Shown: positions 6,541 to 6,634 of the stretch, one piece after another
Layout: each line of letters begins with the position of its first letter
How positions within the stretch are numbered: the stretch's first letter is position 1
Origin: Clostridiales bacterium
Lineage (GTDB): Bacteria; Bacillota; Clostridia; Christensenellales; Christensenellaceae
DNA length: 6,634 bases
Reading direction: 5' to 3'
NCBI GenBank assembly: GCA_003510345.1
Contig: DOMW01000213.1
Location: 451-7,084 of the forward strand
Program-made: the position numbers and the translations under genes
The notes under the pieces: generated by a model
Database searches by the model: none
What the model was told of the DNA's origin: nothing
What the model saw: only the letters and a program-made list of their open reading frames with translations

Positions 6541-6634
6541 CATAGCGGAGTGTTTTTCCTGCCTTATCCATGACGGAGCGCCTGATGAAGCGCCCGCCCG
6601 TGTGACGAGCACCCACCATCACCTTTCCCGCGCG

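Larger units (their letters stand above)
6269..6634. other. Leader/intergenic region upstream of acsA, no convincing gene
   Basis: These 366 bases contain the acsA ribosome site, the 20-base hairpin, a purine-rich tract on the minus strand (6425-6448, repeated GGAGA units), and two nested inverted repeats: the A/T-armed one at 6483-6540 and a perfect 10-bp GC one at 6459-6468 and 6591-6600 (CGGGCGGGCG against CGCCCGCCCG). A minus-strand frame runs from the right edge to a TAG at 6500-6502, 44 codons, but it has no recognisable similarity and is short enough to be chance. I could not find a convincing pair of -35 and -10 boxes, so the operon promoter is unplaced. No tRNA or known riboswitch fold was recognised. 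Confidence 0.6.

Noticed and set aside
6500..6634. Minus-strand frame open from the right edge to TAG 6500-6502 (44 codons), possibly the end of an upstream gene
   Set aside because: No recognisable similarity, and an open run of this length is quite likely by chance at this GC. It would gain support only if the frame stayed open well beyond the window.
6269..6634. Possible cobalamin or tetrahydrofolate riboswitch ahead of the acs operon
   Set aside because: Expected on pathway grounds, but I could not recognise the conserved core of either class; only simple inverted repeats are visible.

Overview
The window carries, all on the minus strand, the core of a bacterial Wood-Ljungdahl (reductive acetyl-CoA) gene cluster. 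In transcription order (right to left) it holds a roughly 360-base leader/intergenic stretch, a Ni-Fe carbon monoxide dehydrogenase (acsA/cooS type, 649 aa), a 1156-aa protein that joins acetyl-CoA synthase (AcsB) to the small subunit of the corrinoid iron-sulfur protein (AcsD), and the 5' part of acsC, the large corrinoid iron-sulfur protein subunit. The protein types, strong AAAGGAGG Shine-Dalgarno sites, moderately high GC and GCG/GGC-rich codon use suggest an anaerobic, probably acetogenic, higher-GC member of the Clostridia. That placement is inferred from gene content, not from any marker gene.

The genes are packed as an operon. acsA overlaps the acsB-acsD gene by 8 bases, and acsC starts one base after the acsB-acsD stop. 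Both downstream Shine-Dalgarno sites lie inside the 3' end of the preceding gene. AcsA reduces CO2 to CO. AcsB condenses CO, a methyl group and CoA into acetyl-CoA. AcsC plus AcsD form the B12 protein that delivers the methyl group. All visible metal ligands of AcsA and AcsB are intact.

Two things stand out. First, AcsB and AcsD are one polypeptide, connected by an acidic linker and a predicted helix of about 118 residues, with no internal ATG from which AcsD could be made alone. Second, the acsC frame runs correctly for about 190 codons and then changes, without a frameshift, into the second half of a class V (alanine-glyoxylate type) aminotransferase that includes its PLP lysine. Codon use changes at the same place. 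This is either a chimeric junction in the assembly or a real deletion/recombination; an assembly or rearrangement artefact is the more economical reading.

The right-hand 366 bases (6269-6634) hold no convincing gene. They contain nested inverted repeats, a purine-rich tract and a small hairpin just upstream of acsA. I saw no tRNA, rRNA, CRISPR array, transposon or recognisable riboswitch.
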